Assembly: GCA_913040905.1 (NCBI GenBank) | Contig: CAJWIC010000013.1 | Location: 1 to 15,321, forward strand | Reading direction: 5' to 3' | DNA length: 15,321 bases | DNA from: an uncultured Synechococcus sp. | GTDB lineage: Bacteria; Cyanobacteriota; Cyanobacteriia; PCC-6307; Cyanobiaceae | Shown: one piece after another, positions 1 to 9,814 of the stretch | How positions within the stretch are numbered: the stretch's first letter is position 1 | Layout of the letters: every line of letters begins with the position of its first letter | The notes under the pieces: generated by a model | Told to the model about the DNA's origin: nothing | Seen by the model: only the letters and a program-made list of their open reading frames with translations | The model's database searches: none | Program-made: the position numbers and the translations under genes

Positions 1-51
1 CGCACTTCCTTCACACGGAAGGGGTCACTGGTTCGAATCCAGTATCGCCCA
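1..51 (+). tRNA. tRNA-Val(CAC), 3' portion (5' end outside window)
   Basis: The cloverleaf can be read from the end of the D stem onward. The anticodon stem CTTCC/GGAAG (5-9 with 17-21) closes a 7-nt loop TTCACAC, whose anticodon CAC (12-14) reads the valine codon GTG. A 5-nt variable loop (22-26) follows. The T arm is ACTGG-TTCGAAT-CCAGT (27-43), with the invariant TTCGA. The 3' acceptor strand ATCGCCC (44-50) and discriminator A (51) predict a 5' strand GGGCGAT just before the window. CCA is not encoded. The pairing leaves little doubt about the identity; only the first ~22 bases are missing. Confidence 0.93.
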
Positions 52-148
52 TGTTCGTCTTGGAGTTGTTGTCACTCCTGAGTGAAGTCGGTCTGTCAAG
101 CGGATGCAAACGGCCTAACTTCCAGTTGTCCTGATGTGAGTCTTCCGG
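52..148. other. tRNA-to-RodZ spacer with a short inverted repeat
   Basis: This 97-nt spacer has no ORF. It contains the inverted repeat TCACTC-CT-GAGTGA (72-85) and a competing, overlapping pair GGAGT/ACTCC (62-66 with 74-78). No T-tract follows, so it is a weak terminator or processing candidate for the tRNA transcript at best. An ATG at 134 runs straight into TGA, which rules out a longer start for the next gene in that frame. Confidence 0.35.
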
Positions 149-874
149 ATGAGCGGAAGCGACTTCAACACACCATCAATGCAGTCCTCCGGCATTGAGG
201 CCGTGGGTGCAGCGATCCGTCAGGGGCGAGAGTCCTGTTCCATCAGTCGTGAAGATCTGGCCCAGCGGTTGCACATGGGCTGCGAACAACTGGAAGCGCT
301 GGAGCATGGAGAGCCCCATCTCCTACCCGAACCCGTGTTCATCAAGGCGATGGTGCGACGGTTGGCCAGTCATCTCAAACTTGATGCGGATGCTCTGGTG
401 GCACAACTGGGACCTGTTTCGAGTCATCCGTCGAACGCCAACACGACGCCGCCAACACAAACAGTCGGCGACAAAGCTTCGAGAACACCATGGGGCGCCA
501 TTCTGTTGTCACTGATGGCGTTGATCGGCATCGGCAGCTGGGCCCAGCGTTCAACCCACAAGACCCTGACCGAAACGGAGATCCAACCCACTGCTGAACA
601 GTCTCAACAATCGATTCAGCCAGCCCCTGCTGATTTAACCAGCGGTTCCATCACATTGATCAGTCGTGAACCGTGCTGGATCGCGCTGAGGCGCAATGGA
701 ATTGTTGAATTCGAAGGAACTCTGGACACACCCAGAACCGTGGAGAAGCCCGAAGGCGTTGAGATTTACCCCGGGCGTCCAGACCTTGTGACGCTGCGTC
801 GGGATGGTGACGAACCGATCACCCTTGGCAGCATCAACGACCTGCGTTGGTACCCGCTCAAGCCTGAACGCTGA
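149..874 (+). CDS. RodZ-like helix-turn-helix membrane protein
   Basis: A 241-residue protein with the three-part RodZ layout. Residues ~15-90 form a cytoplasmic HTH_25-type helix-turn-helix (ISREDLAQRL, then a LEALE recognition region and VFIKAMVRRLA). Residues ~115-132 form one transmembrane helix (WGAILLSLMALIGIGSW). A Ser/Thr/Gln-rich linker leads to a C-terminal beta domain (~165-241) with the DUF4115-like pattern CWIALRRNGIVEFEGTL. In other bacteria RodZ links MreB to the elongation machinery. This one is shorter than E. coli RodZ (~337 residues), and no mre gene is nearby, so a shape role is inferred from the family only. The start could be ATG 149 or Met11 (ATG 179), which begins nearer the HTH; no clear Shine-Dalgarno decides. 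The 3' end overlaps convergent ppx by 17 nt. Confidence 0.82.
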   Translation: MSGSDFNTPSMQSSGIEAVGAAIRQGRESCSISREDLAQRLHMGCEQLEALEHGEPHLLPEPVFIKAMVRRLASHLKLDADALVAQLGPVSSHPSNANTTPPTQTVGDKASRTPWGAILLSLMALIGIGSWAQRSTHKTLTETEIQPTAEQSQQSIQPAPADLTSGSITLISREPCWIALRRNGIVEFEGTLDTPRTVEKPEGVEIYPGRPDLVTLRRDGDEPITLGSINDLRWYPLKPER

Positions 875-2489
875 CCCGGAGCTTCACCCCCGAAGCCTCA
901 CGAATCACATCGGCGCAGCTCTCCAGACTCCACTGCTCCAGGCTCAGGTTCTGATTCAGACGCTCAGGTACAAGCACGAGATCGAGCACATCGGCTGCTG
1001 TGTTCACGCGCAGCGACGCCACCACAGGCTCAGGGCGCCGGTCAAGGGCTGCTGCCAGGCGAAGCAACAGAGCCATTTCGCTGACGCAACGTCGGTTATC
1101 ACGGGTCACCAGCGCCTGCCAGGACTCATGCCGTTTCTTGGGAAGACTGCGGCGGTGGTAACGGGCGATGGCCGCAACCATCAGATGCTCCGCCTCGGAA
1201 TAGCCCAGAAGCTCTCCGTGACGGATCAGGTACCAGGAGTGCTTGTGATAAGCGCTGAGGTTGATGTGCTGTCCGCAGGCATGAAGCATCGCGGCAGCCC
1301 AGAGCAACTCGCGCCCCTGGCCATCGTCCTGATGCATCAACCCCTCCGTCGCGTCGTAAAGGCTCAGGGCATGGGTCGCCACCCGCTCGGCGCGCCGCTG
1401 ATTCACGGCAAAACGCTGCACCTGGTGAATGACGGTGCGTTGCCGAATGCTGCTCTGAAAGCTGAAACGGTCCTCGAGCAGACCATGACGGAGCATCCAA
1501 TCAACGATGAGTCCCTCCCGCAGAGCCCGTTCGCTGAGAACAAATTCCTCGACGCCCAGCATCTGCATCGTGGTCTGCAGAATCAATGCCCCAGGAACGA
1601 TGATCTCGGCCCTGCGGTCGTTGATGGGGGAAAGGTCGCGTCGCTGTTCCGGGGTCATCGTCACCAGCTTCTCGACGACACGATCCAGCCTCTGGCGGGA
1701 TACCCGGTAACCGTGCAGCTTCAGCGGTGGACGTTCGTCCTCACTGGCCGCCAGGGCACCAATGGCCATGGCCGTGCCACTGGTCGCCACAAGAACTGGA
1801 ATCTCCCCAGGCTTGATCCGCCGGTGCACCTTGTCAACGGCAGGCTCCAGAGATCCCTGGATAAAGGCCTGCAGGAACGAGCGGCGATGAGGGGGGATCG
1901 GATCATCCTTGACGAAATCCCTCTGCAACCGCACCGCACCCACCCGCGTGCTGGTGAGAGCACGGGCATCGCGTCCATCGGCAAGGATCAGCTCCGTCGA
2001 TCCTCCACCGATGTCCAGAACCAGGTGGGGACGATCGCCGAAGGACATCCCTGAAAGGACCCCGAGATAGATCAGGCGTGCCTCCTCCGGGCCACTGACC
2101 AGATCCACATCGATCCCGAGGCCGTCCTGAATGCTCTGGAGAAACTCACGACCATTGGGAGCCTCTCTCACGGCGCTCGTGGCAGCGGTCACGATCTGCT
2201 CCACGTCATGACTCATCGCCAGGTCCCGAAAGCGACGCAGCGTTTCGTATCCGCGCTGCATGGCTTCCGAAGTCAGCTCACCGCTGTCCGGATCGCGTTC
2301 ACCAAGGCGGGTGGTCGACTTCTCCGCCTGTTCGATGCTGAAGGTACCAAGGGTCGTGTCAACGGAAGCCACCAGCAGGTGGGTGGAGTTGGTGCCGATG
2401 TCAATCGCCGCCACCCGTCGGGTCTGGGGCGTCGCTCGCGTGGGTTGCGACCCTGCCGGAGCCGTTGATTCAGACACAGCGTCCAGCAT
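858..2489 (-). CDS. ppx: Exopolyphosphatase / guanosine pentaphosphatase (Ppx/GppA)
   Basis: The 543-residue product belongs to the Ppx/GppA phosphatases, which remove terminal phosphate from polyphosphate or convert pppGpp to ppGpp in the cytoplasm. The ASKHA-fold ATPase motifs are present: DIGTNS at 30-35, TSAVREAPNG at 104-113, SGPEEA at 132-137 (with the acidic catalytic region) and DIGGGSTEL at 159-167. The second half is an HD-like helical domain with HACGQHIN and later ARYHRRSLPKK. The HD aspartate is replaced by Ala, and E. coli Ppx is also degenerate there. The length (513 in E. coli) fits Ppx better than short GppA-like forms. The N-terminal ~24 residues are poorly structured, so translation could begin later, but ATG 2489 is the natural choice. 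It diverges from ubiA (89-nt gap) and overlaps the RodZ-like gene at its tail. Confidence 0.93.
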   Translation of the reverse strand: MLDAVSESTAPAGSQPTRATPQTRRVAAIDIGTNSTHLLVASVDTTLGTFSIEQAEKSTTRLGERDPDSGELTSEAMQRGYETLRRFRDLAMSHDVEQIVTAATSAVREAPNGREFLQSIQDGLGIDVDLVSGPEEARLIYLGVLSGMSFGDRPHLVLDIGGGSTELILADGRDARALTSTRVGAVRLQRDFVKDDPIPPHRRSFLQAFIQGSLEPAVDKVHRRIKPGEIPVLVATSGTAMAIGALAASEDERPPLKLHGYRVSRQRLDRVVEKLVTMTPEQRRDLSPINDRRAEIIVPGALILQTTMQMLGVEEFVLSERALREGLIVDWMLRHGLLEDRFSFQSSIRQRTVIHQVQRFAVNQRRAERVATHALSLYDATEGLMHQDDGQGRELLWAAAMLHACGQHINLSAYHKHSWYLIRHGELLGYSEAEHLMVAAIARYHRRSLPKKRHESWQALVTRDNRRCVSEMALLLRLAAALDRRPEPVVASLRVNTAADVLDLVLVPERLNQNLSLEQWSLESCADVIREASGVKLRVSVQA

Positions 2490-2578
2490 CGTCGGCCCTG
2501 CCCAGAAGTCGAACTACTTTGCCACCCATGGTCGTTCTCGCCAGGCCCTGACTAGGGTTCTTCAAATCTTGAGGTTCC

Positions 2579-3472
2579 GTGAACAGCATTCGTGAACGCC
2601 TTTCCCCCTGGCTGGAACTGCTGCGCTGGACCAAGCCGACCGGTCGTCTGATCCTGCTGATTCCCGCCGGCTGGAGTCTTTGGTTGTCTCCATCTGCACC
2701 ACCGGACCTGCTTCTGCTGCTGCAGATCGTGATCGGCGGGTTGGCCGTGAGTGGTGCCGGCTGCATCGCCAACGATCTCTGGGACCGCCGCTTCGACGGC
2801 CGCGTGGAACGCACCAGACGGAGGCCTCTGGCCCGGGGTGCGATCCGACCAGCATCAGCACTGGTGTTGCTGGTCGTCCTGCTGGCCCTCAGCCTCGCCG
2901 TGGTTCTCAGCCTTGACGAAGCCAGCCGGCAGTTATGTCTGCTGCTTTCAATCAGCGCGTTACCCGCAATCCTGCTGTATCCCTCTGCCAAGCGTTGGTT
3001 CGCCTACCCCCAGGCGGTGCTTGCTTTCTGCTGGGGTTTTGCCGTGCTGATCCCGTGGGCCGCGGCGGAACGGAGTCTGACGCTGGGGCCGGCCCTGATC
3101 GGCTGCTGGCTGGCCACGGTTCTGTGGACCTTTGGCTTCGACACCGTTTATGCCATGGCGGACCGCCGTGATGATGCGGTGATTGGTCTGAACAGCAGTG
3201 CCTTGAGCCTGGGAAACCGTGCCGTTTTCACCGTCAGAGCCTGTTACGGGTTCACCGTGGTGGCACTCGGAACGGCAGCCTGCAGCACAGGCATTCACCC
3301 CGTGTTCTGGCTGTTCTGGCTCGGAGCCTCCCTGCTCATGCAGATCAGCTGCCGATCCTTGGATCAACGCAACGCCACCATGGCCAGCTTTGGTCTGCAC
3401 TTCCGCCGTCAAGTTCAGCTCGGCAGCCTGCTATTGCTCGGACTGATCGTGAGCCGGGGCCTAAGCGGATGA
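2579..3472 (+). CDS. UbiA-family 4-hydroxybenzoate polyprenyltransferase
   Basis: A 297-residue integral membrane prenyltransferase. Both aspartate-rich Mg-diphosphate motifs are visible: NDLWDRRFD at 65-73, followed by VERTRRRPLARG, and DTVYAMADRRDD at 188-199. Hydrophobic helices in between and after fit the usual 8-9 membrane segments. NxxWDRxxD with YAMADRxDD is typical of UbiA acting on 4-hydroxybenzoate. In cyanobacteria this enzyme joins a long (solanesyl-type) chain to 4-hydroxybenzoate for plastoquinone, and I infer that role here. The start must be GTG 2579, because TGA at 2570 closes the frame just upstream. Its stop overlaps the carboxypeptidase start in an ATGA junction, so the two are probably co-transcribed and translationally coupled. 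It is distinct from CtaB, the other UbiA-superfamily member in this window. Confidence 0.9.
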   Translation: MNSIRERLSPWLELLRWTKPTGRLILLIPAGWSLWLSPSAPPDLLLLLQIVIGGLAVSGAGCIANDLWDRRFDGRVERTRRRPLARGAIRPASALVLLVVLLALSLAVVLSLDEASRQLCLLLSISALPAILLYPSAKRWFAYPQAVLAFCWGFAVLIPWAAAERSLTLGPALIGCWLATVLWTFGFDTVYAMADRRDDAVIGLNSSALSLGNRAVFTVRACYGFTVVALGTAACSTGIHPVFWLFWLGASLLMQISCRSLDQRNATMASFGLHFRRQVQLGSLLLLGLIVSRGLSG

Positions 3473-4347
3473 GGGCGTTGCAGGCAGCCATCCCCCTCCG
3501 CCCGGGAGACACCGTGGCCACCCTTGCACCGAGTTCGGCCCTGGAGGACGACCAACGCCTGCACGAGGGTCTGGCGGTGCTCAGGTGTTGGGGACTTTGC
3601 CCCTTGGAGCAGAACGTGAGCGCACGGCGTTGGGGGCATCTGGCTGGAACCGATCAAGAACGCTTGCACGATTTGAACCAGGAGGCTCCGTTGCTGGCCT
3701 GTGCCCGCGGCGGCTGGGGTTCGGCACGGCTGCTGGAACACCCCATGGTCTGGCAGCCCGGCTGGCTGCTGGGCTTCTCCGATGTCACGTCCCTGCTCTG
3801 GGCAAGGCTGAGCGCAGGGTTCGCTGGTGGCATCCATGGTCCGCTCCTCACCACCCTTGCAGCGGAGCCGGCGTGGAGCCAGGAACGTCTGCGCCAGCTG
3901 CTGTTTGGCGAGACACTCCCGGCCCTTGAGGGGGAGCCGCGGGGAGGGGGGCAGGCAACGGGTCCGTTGCTGGCGGCCAACCTCACCGTTGCCAGCCACC
4001 TGCTCGGTTCGAATCACGTTCCGGACCTTCAGGGGGCCATCCTGATTCTTGAAGATGTGGGTGAGGCGCCGTACCGGATCGACCGGATGCTCACCCACTG
4101 GAGACTGTGCGGTGCCCTACAACAGCTTGGCGGCATTGGCTTCGGTCAGTTCGAAGGATGCGACAGCAACCCGGATGACCCACGGACCACAACGCTTGCA
4201 GCGGTTCTGGACGAGCGGACCGCCGACTTGAACATTCCAGTTGTGAAGAACCTGCCGGTTGGCCACATCTGCGGCAATGCAGCCTTGCCGATTGGGCAGT
4301 TGGCCTGCCTCGACGGCAACCTCGGTCATCTCAGCCTTGTTGCCTGA
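3469..4347 (+). CDS. LD-carboxypeptidase (LdcA-like, peptidase family S66)
   Basis: A 292-residue serine peptidase of family S66, which cuts the L-Lys/DAP-D-Ala bond of murein tetrapeptides during peptidoglycan recycling. The catalytic triad can be placed by motif: Ser104 in GFSDVT, Glu195 in LILEDVGE, and His266 in PVGHICGN. The conserved [11 protein letters not shown] (79-89) and GIHGPLL (121-127) segments are also present. There is no signal peptide, as in cytoplasmic LdcA. Length is near the family norm (~300). ATG 3469 overlaps the ubiA stop by 4 nt and sets the start firmly. The 3' end overlaps ispD on the other strand by 17 nt. The exact substrate cannot be read from sequence, since S66 also includes microcin-resistance (MccF-like) members. 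Confidence 0.9.
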   Translation: MRALQAAIPLRPGDTVATLAPSSALEDDQRLHEGLAVLRCWGLCPLEQNVSARRWGHLAGTDQERLHDLNQEAPLLACARGGWGSARLLEHPMVWQPGWLLGFSDVTSLLWARLSAGFAGGIHGPLLTTLAAEPAWSQERLRQLLFGETLPALEGEPRGGGQATGPLLAANLTVASHLLGSNHVPDLQGAILILEDVGEAPYRIDRMLTHWRLCGALQQLGGIGFGQFEGCDSNPDDPRTTTLAAVLDERTADLNIPVVKNLPVGHICGNAALPIGQLACLDGNLGHLSLVA

Positions 4348-4348
4348 G
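4330..4348. terminator. Stop-codon hairpin between LD-carboxypeptidase and ispD
   Basis: CTCAG (4330-4334) pairs with CTGAG (4344-4348) across a 9-nt loop. The stem holds the ispD stop (TCA on this strand, 4331-4333) and the carboxypeptidase stop (TGA, 4345-4347). Three of the five pairs follow automatically from two facing TGA codons, and there is no T-tract, so this is only a weak bidirectional terminator candidate. Confidence 0.3.
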
Positions 4349-5011
4349 GGCCAGCACGGCTTCGGCCACGGTCAGATCAAACGGTGTGGTCACCTTGATA
4401 TTGGACGGCCCAGCGTCCAAGACCTGCACCGGCCAGCCCAGGCGTTCATAGAGCGAGGCATCGTCGGTGACCGCCCAACCCTTGGCTTCAGCCTGGGCAT
4501 GTCCCTGACGCAGTTGTTCCACCTGAAAACCCTGTGGCGTCTGAGCCGCCCAGAGCTCGGATCGCTCGGGCGTCTCTTTGATCACACCATTGGCGTCCAC
4601 CCGCTTGATCGTGTCGGTGACGGGAGTTGCAGCGATCAGCGCCTGCCCCGATGCCAGGGCCAGCGCGCAACGATCGAACAGCGCTGGTTCCGCCAGGCAG
4701 CGGGCGCCGTCATGGATCAGCACCTGCTCAGCAGCCTCAGGCAGCCCCGCCAGCCCGCGCAACACCGACTCCTGCCGCGTGCTGCCGCCCTGAATCCAGA
4801 TGACCGGCTTGCTGGCATCACGCACGAGGTCAAGAATCGGTTCGCGATCGATCTCCTGACCCACCACACCGATCCACTGAATGCGTTCAGCTGCCAACGC
4901 CGCCCCAAGCGTCCAGGCGATCACAGGCTTCCCCGCCAATGGCAACAGAAGCTTGTTGCCATCCGCGCCCATGCGCCGACCACTGCCCGCTGCGGCGATC
5001 AACAGATGCAC
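4331..5011 (-). CDS. ispD: 2-C-methyl-D-erythritol 4-phosphate cytidylyltransferase
   Basis: The 226-residue enzyme couples CTP and 2-C-methyl-D-erythritol 4-phosphate to CDP-ME, the third step of the MEP isoprenoid pathway. Diagnostic motifs are the CTP-binding loop [15 protein letters not shown] (6-20), GGSTRQESV (75-83), HDGAR (100-104), AAQTPQGF (155-162), TDDA (182-185) and [10 protein letters not shown] (204-213). Length matches the family (~225-235). I chose GTG at 5011 because an AGGAG Shine-Dalgarno sits 6 nt upstream and the resulting protein starts [11 protein letters not shown], as IspD proteins do. An in-frame ATG at 5050 would add 13 residues with no family support. The gene diverges from the glycosyltransferase-like gene (73-nt gap). 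Confidence 0.95.
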   Translation of the reverse strand: MHLLIAAAGSGRRMGADGNKLLLPLAGKPVIAWTLGAALAAERIQWIGVVGQEIDREPILDLVRDASKPVIWIQGGSTRQESVLRGLAGLPEAAEQVLIHDGARCLAEPALFDRCALALASGQALIAATPVTDTIKRVDANGVIKETPERSELWAAQTPQGFQVEQLRQGHAQAEAKGWAVTDDASLYERLGWPVQVLDAGPSNIKVTTPFDLTVAEAVLALRQQG

Positions 5012-5017
5012 AAGCGA

Positions 5018-5022
5018 CTCCT
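5018..5022 (-). promoter_or_regulatory. Shine-Dalgarno AGGAG that sets the ispD start
   Basis: Read on the minus strand, AGGAG is followed by a 6-nt spacer (5012-5017) and then GTG (5011-5009). This favours the GTG start over the upstream ATG at 5050. Most other genes in the window lack a clear site of this kind. Confidence 0.6.
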
Positions 5023-5084
5023 GCCGCAGGCAGGCTGAAACGGCCTCCATACAATCAGCTGGCACCACGCCCTGAGGCGAGTCC

Positions 5085-5918
5085 ATGCGTGTTCTTGCGC
5101 TCAGCCCTGGCCCGCTGGCCTTGCAACTCGAACGACTGCCAGCCCTGGTGAGTCTGTGTGAGCAGCTTGGAGCCACTCTGCAGGTGGCCTGCGCTCCGGC
5201 CTGTCGCGGAGCCTGGGACCTGATTCCCCAGGTCGACAAGGTCCTCCCGTTCGATTTTGAGGCAGCCCCCACCCTGGCGGACTGGGCCAACTTGCTGGGC
5301 TGTGTGCGCGAGCCTGATTTTCAGGTTTGCCTCAACTTCGCTGAAGGACAGCAGGTGAACCTGATGCTGTCGATGAGTCACATCCCCACGCGCATCGCCA
5401 GCAGCGGCTTTTCCAGCACCGAGATCATTTCCCCCGGCGAGGGCTGGTGTGCCCAGCGCCTGGCCAGCGTCCTGAAGCCACTGGGCTGTGAGCTTGATGC
5501 GGACCGGTTCCGACTGTCCCTGTCCAGTCAGGATCTCGATGTCGCCCGCGCCGAACAACCCGCCGGGGAAGGTCCGATGCTGCTGCTGGCTCCTGCTGGC
5601 TCGACGGGAGATTGGCCGGAACAGCACTGGAGGGCACTGCCCGGGGCCATTGCGCAGCGCCTCGAGGGACTGCGCACCTTGCAGCTGTCTCCTGATCTGC
5701 CCCTGAATCGTCGTGCAGCGGCTGTTGCCAGCTCCGACGTGGTGCTGAGCAGCTGTCCGGCGACGCAGCTTTTGGCGGTGTACAGCGGCGTTCCACTGGT
5801 GGCCCTGGGAGCTCAGCCACAAGAGCTTCCCGACCGGCAGGAGATTCGCTGCCTTGGAACCCCCGGTGATCTCAGCGTCCTGACTGACGTCGAGGTGCTG
5901 CAGGCCCTGGGGTTCTGA
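5085..5918 (+). CDS. Glycosyltransferase family 9-like (heptosyltransferase-like) protein
   Basis: A 277-residue protein resembling family 9 glycosyltransferases (ADP-heptose:LPS heptosyltransferase fold). It opens with a Rossmann strand [21 protein letters not shown]. Its second half begins [20 protein letters not shown] (167-186), matching the nucleotide-sugar-binding start of the GT9 C-domain, and later has [27 protein letters not shown] (216-242). At that position typical heptosyltransferases carry D-S/T-G-x-x-H-L-A. Here the Gly and His are replaced, and the protein is 50-70 residues short of the family norm. Catalytic activity is therefore uncertain; envelope polysaccharide synthesis is an inference. 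GAGG lies 7 nt before ATG 5085. The potassium channel gene follows after 9 nt in the same frame, suggesting an operon. Confidence 0.75.
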   Translation: MRVLALSPGPLALQLERLPALVSLCEQLGATLQVACAPACRGAWDLIPQVDKVLPFDFEAAPTLADWANLLGCVREPDFQVCLNFAEGQQVNLMLSMSHIPTRIASSGFSSTEIISPGEGWCAQRLASVLKPLGCELDADRFRLSLSSQDLDVARAEQPAGEGPMLLLAPAGSTGDWPEQHWRALPGAIAQRLEGLRTLQLSPDLPLNRRAAAVASSDVVLSSCPATQLLAVYSGVPLVALGAQPQELPDRQEIRCLGTPGDLSVLTDVEVLQALGF

Positions 5919-5927
5919 CAACCGCTG

Positions 5928-7799
<1,872 letters not shown>

Positions 7800-7804
<5 letters not shown>

Positions 7805-7976
7805 AATCAAGCGGCTGAGCCAGCTCCTCCCGCAGGCGTCGGATGCGTTGAAGCAGGCGCAATCGCCGGCTGCGTTCCGTTGCCGTAAGAAAAACGCGCA
7901 GCGGCACGTAAACGAGGGCCATGGAGCCGGCCAGGCCAGCCATCAGGACAAAGAACAGCGTGCCGTTGTCTCCCAT
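7800..7976 (-). CDS. Small one-helix membrane protein, 58 residues, unknown function
   Basis: Reading the minus strand from ATG 7976 gives 58 residues ending in TGA. Residues ~6-29 (LFFVLMAGLAGSMALVYVPL) form one membrane helix. It is followed by a strongly basic, probably helical tail with ATERSRRLRLLQRIRRLREE (32-51). The positive-inside rule predicts the tail on the cytoplasmic side. The ORF fills exactly the gap between fabG and groEL2: it ends 4 nt from the fabG stop and starts 130 nt from groEL2, pointing away from it. The clear membrane/basic-tail division and clean packing argue that it is real. I do not recognise the family; small photosystem or respiratory subunits look superficially similar, but no specific motif supports that. 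Confidence 0.65.
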
Positions 7977-8106
7977 GAACGGACGTTAATCACAGCGCGT
8001 GATGGCGACAGGAGCTGAGCTGCTCCGATTCGGCTTTCCCCACCGTTGCCCCCCTGTTGAGGTCCTCAAACGCTGTGGGACAGTGACCGACGGCGGACTC
8101 GAGATC
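7977..8106. promoter_or_regulatory. groEL2 upstream region with two inverted repeats, no CIRCE
   Basis: This divergent 130-nt gap holds GGAGC-N6-GCTCC (8011-8026) and TTGAGG-T-CCTCAA (8057-8069). The second is a 13-bp repeat with perfect 6-bp arms, 38 nt before the groEL2 ATG. The CIRCE element (TTAGCACTC-N9-GAGTGCTAA), bound by HrcA in many bacteria, is not present in this gap. I could not identify a convincing -35/-10 pair. Either repeat could be an operator; this is a guess from symmetry alone. Confidence 0.35.
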
Positions 8107-9795
8107 ATGGCCAAACTTCTCTCCTTCTCTGACGAATCCCGCAGCGCCCTGGAACGGGGTGTCGATGCCCTGGCGGACGCCGTGCGCGTCACCATCGGCC
8201 CGCGCGGCCGCAATGTGGTGCTGGAAAAGAAATTTGGTGCCCCCGACATCGTCAATGACGGCGACACCATCGCCCGCGAGATCGAACTCGATGATCCCTT
8301 TGAGAACCTCGGGGCCAAGCTGATCCAGCAGGTGGCCTCCCGCACCAAGGACAAGGCCGGTGACGGCACGACCACGGCCACGGTGCTTGCCCAGGCGATG
8401 GTGAGGGAGGGTCTGCGCAACACAGCTGCAGGCGCCAGCCCGGTGGAGCTGCGCCGTGGCATGGAGAAGGCCGTGGCACAGGTGGTGAACGGACTTCAGC
8501 AGCGCAGTCAGCCCGTAGCCGGAGATGCCATCCGTCAGGTGGCCACCGTCAGCTCCGGTGGTGACGAAGAAGTGGGGCGGATGATCTCCGAAGCCATGGA
8601 ACGCGTCAGCGCCGATGGGGTGATCACGGTTGAGGAGTCCAAGTCTCTGGCGACGGAGCTTGAGGTCACCGAAGGCATGGCCTTTGACCGCGGCTACAGC
8701 TCTCCCTATTTCGTCACCGACGCCGATCGCCAGATCTGTGAGTTCGAGAATCCGCTGATCCTGCTCACCGATCGCAAGATCAGCGCCATCGCCGATCTGG
8801 TTCCTGTGCTCGAGGCGGTGCAGAAAAGCGGATCACCACTGCTGATCCTGGCCGAGGAAGTGGATGGCGAAGCCCTGGCAACCCTCGTGGTGAACCGTAA
8901 CCGTGGCGTGCTGCAGGTGGCTGCCGTCCGGGCCCCATCATTCGGTGAACGTCGCAAGGCTGCGCTGGCCGACATCGCCATCCTCACCGGAGGAACCCTG
9001 ATCAGTGAGGACCGGGCGATGACCCTGGACAAGGTCCAGCTGTCTGACCTCGGCAAGGCGCGTCGCGTCACCATCAGCAAGGAGAGCACCACAATCGTGG
9101 CCACGGATGATCACCGTGCCGCCGTGACCGATCGCGTTGCAGCGATCAAGCGGGAACTCGATGCCACCGACTCCGACTACGACCGCGAGAAACTGAACGA
9201 GCGCATCGCCAAGCTCGCCGGCGGCGTCGCCGTAATCAAGGTCGGTGCCCCCACCGAAACGGAACTCAAGAACCGCAAGCTGCGGATCGAGGATGCCCTG
9301 AACGCCACCCGGGCAGCGATTGAAGAAGGCATCGTTCCCGGCGGTGGAACAACACTGCTGCAGCTGGCCGATGGTCTGAACGGGCTGGTGGATCAGTTGG
9401 AGGGTGATCAGCGCACGGGCGTCGAAATCCTGCAGCGTGCTCTGGTGTCACCGGTGCATCACATCGCGACCAATGCCGGCCACAACGGCGACGTGGTGAT
9501 CGAAGCCATGCGCAACAACGGCCAGGGCTTCAATGCCCTTACGGGCAACTACGAGGATTTGATGGCCGCCGGCATCGTCGACGCCGCAAAAGTCGTGCGG
9601 CTTGCCGTTCAGGATGCTGTTTCGATCGCTTCGTTGCTGATCACCACCGAAGTGGTGATCGCTGACAAGCCTGAACCGGAAGCCCCGGCTCCCGACGGCG
9701 GCGCCGATCCCATGGGTGGCATGGGCGGCATGGGAGGAATGGGCGGCATGGGCATGCCTGGCATGGGCGGTATGGGCATGCCAGGGATGATGTGA
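8107..9795 (+). CDS. groEL2: 60-kDa chaperonin, GroEL2-type paralogue
   Basis: A 562-residue group I chaperonin that refolds proteins in its ring cavity with ATP. The equatorial ATP site is intact: IGPRGRNV (30-37), DGDT (51-54) and GDGTTT (85-90) with the catalytic Asp86; [15 protein letters not shown] comes later. The apical and intermediate domains show no gap. The C-terminal tail (536-562) is a run of GGM and GMPGM units. Translation starts at ATG 8107 ([12 protein letters not shown]); the frame stays open upstream, but those 36 codons do not look like chaperonin. No groES precedes it and CIRCE is absent. This suggests the stand-alone second paralogue of cyanobacteria rather than groEL1, although the paralogue number rests on this context. 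Confidence 0.96.
   Translation: MAKLLSFSDESRSALERGVDALADAVRVTIGPRGRNVVLEKKFGAPDIVNDGDTIAREIELDDPFENLGAKLIQQVASRTKDKAGDGTTTATVLAQAMVREGLRNTAAGASPVELRRGMEKAVAQVVNGLQQRSQPVAGDAIRQVATVSSGGDEEVGRMISEAMERVSADGVITVEESKSLATELEVTEGMAFDRGYSSPYFVTDADRQICEFENPLILLTDRKISAIADLVPVLEAVQKSGSPLLILAEEVDGEALATLVVNRNRGVLQVAAVRAPSFGERRKAALADIAILTGGTLISEDRAMTLDKVQLSDLGKARRVTISKESTTIVATDDHRAAVTDRVAAIKRELDATDSDYDREKLNERIAKLAGGVAVIKVGAPTETELKNRKLRIEDALNATRAAIEEGIVPGGGTTLLQLADGLNGLVDQLEGDQRTGVEILQRALVSPVHHIATNAGHNGDVVIEAMRNNGQGFNALTGNYEDLMAAGIVDAAKVVRLAVQDAVSIASLLITTEVVIADKPEPEAPAPDGGADPMGGMGGMGGMGGMGMPGMGGMGMPGMM
9712..9792 (+). repeat. Met/Gly-rich tail repeat of groEL2
   Basis: A degenerate tandem array of 9-nt GGM units (GGCGGCATG and variants) followed by two GMPGM units, each with the 8-bp palindrome GGCATGCC. 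It encodes the flexible GroEL tail that projects into the ring cavity. The GGM motif is normal for the family; the added GMPGM units extend it. Confidence 0.75.
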
Positions 9796-9814
9796 TCAGC
9801 CCTTCATCCCTTGG
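9781..9814. terminator. Hairpin spanning the groEL2/nanE stop codons
   Basis: GGGATGA (9784-9790) pairs perfectly with TCATCCC (9804-9810) over a 13-nt loop. CCA (9781-9783) can extend the stem with TGG (9812-9814) around one bulged T. The loop contains TGATCA (9793-9798), formed by the two abutting stop codons. The symmetry would give a hairpin in either transcript, as expected of a bidirectional terminator, although no long T-tract flanks it. Confidence 0.5.

Noticed and set aside
1..148. tRNA-Val 3' end as an integration (att) site
   Set aside because: No integrase, no repeated copy of the tRNA end and no foreign gene block follow in the window.
804..2054. 416-codon plus-strand ORF opposite ppx
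   Set aside because: It is antisense to a well-supported Ppx with all motifs and its product has no recognisable domain; a long shadow ORF is common in GC-rich DNA.
5012..5290. Upstream extension of ispD to 5050 or 5290
   Set aside because: The long form runs antisense into the glycosyltransferase-like gene. IspD proteins begin at the AAAGSG strand, and a Shine-Dalgarno fits GTG 5011.
7999..8106. 36-codon extension of groEL2 upstream of ATG 8107
   Set aside because: Chaperonins start MAK..., and the extension has no chaperonin similarity; it overlaps the likely promoter.
7977..8106. CIRCE heat-shock operator
   Set aside because: Neither TTAGCACTC nor GAGTGCTAA is present, even allowing for a few mismatches.
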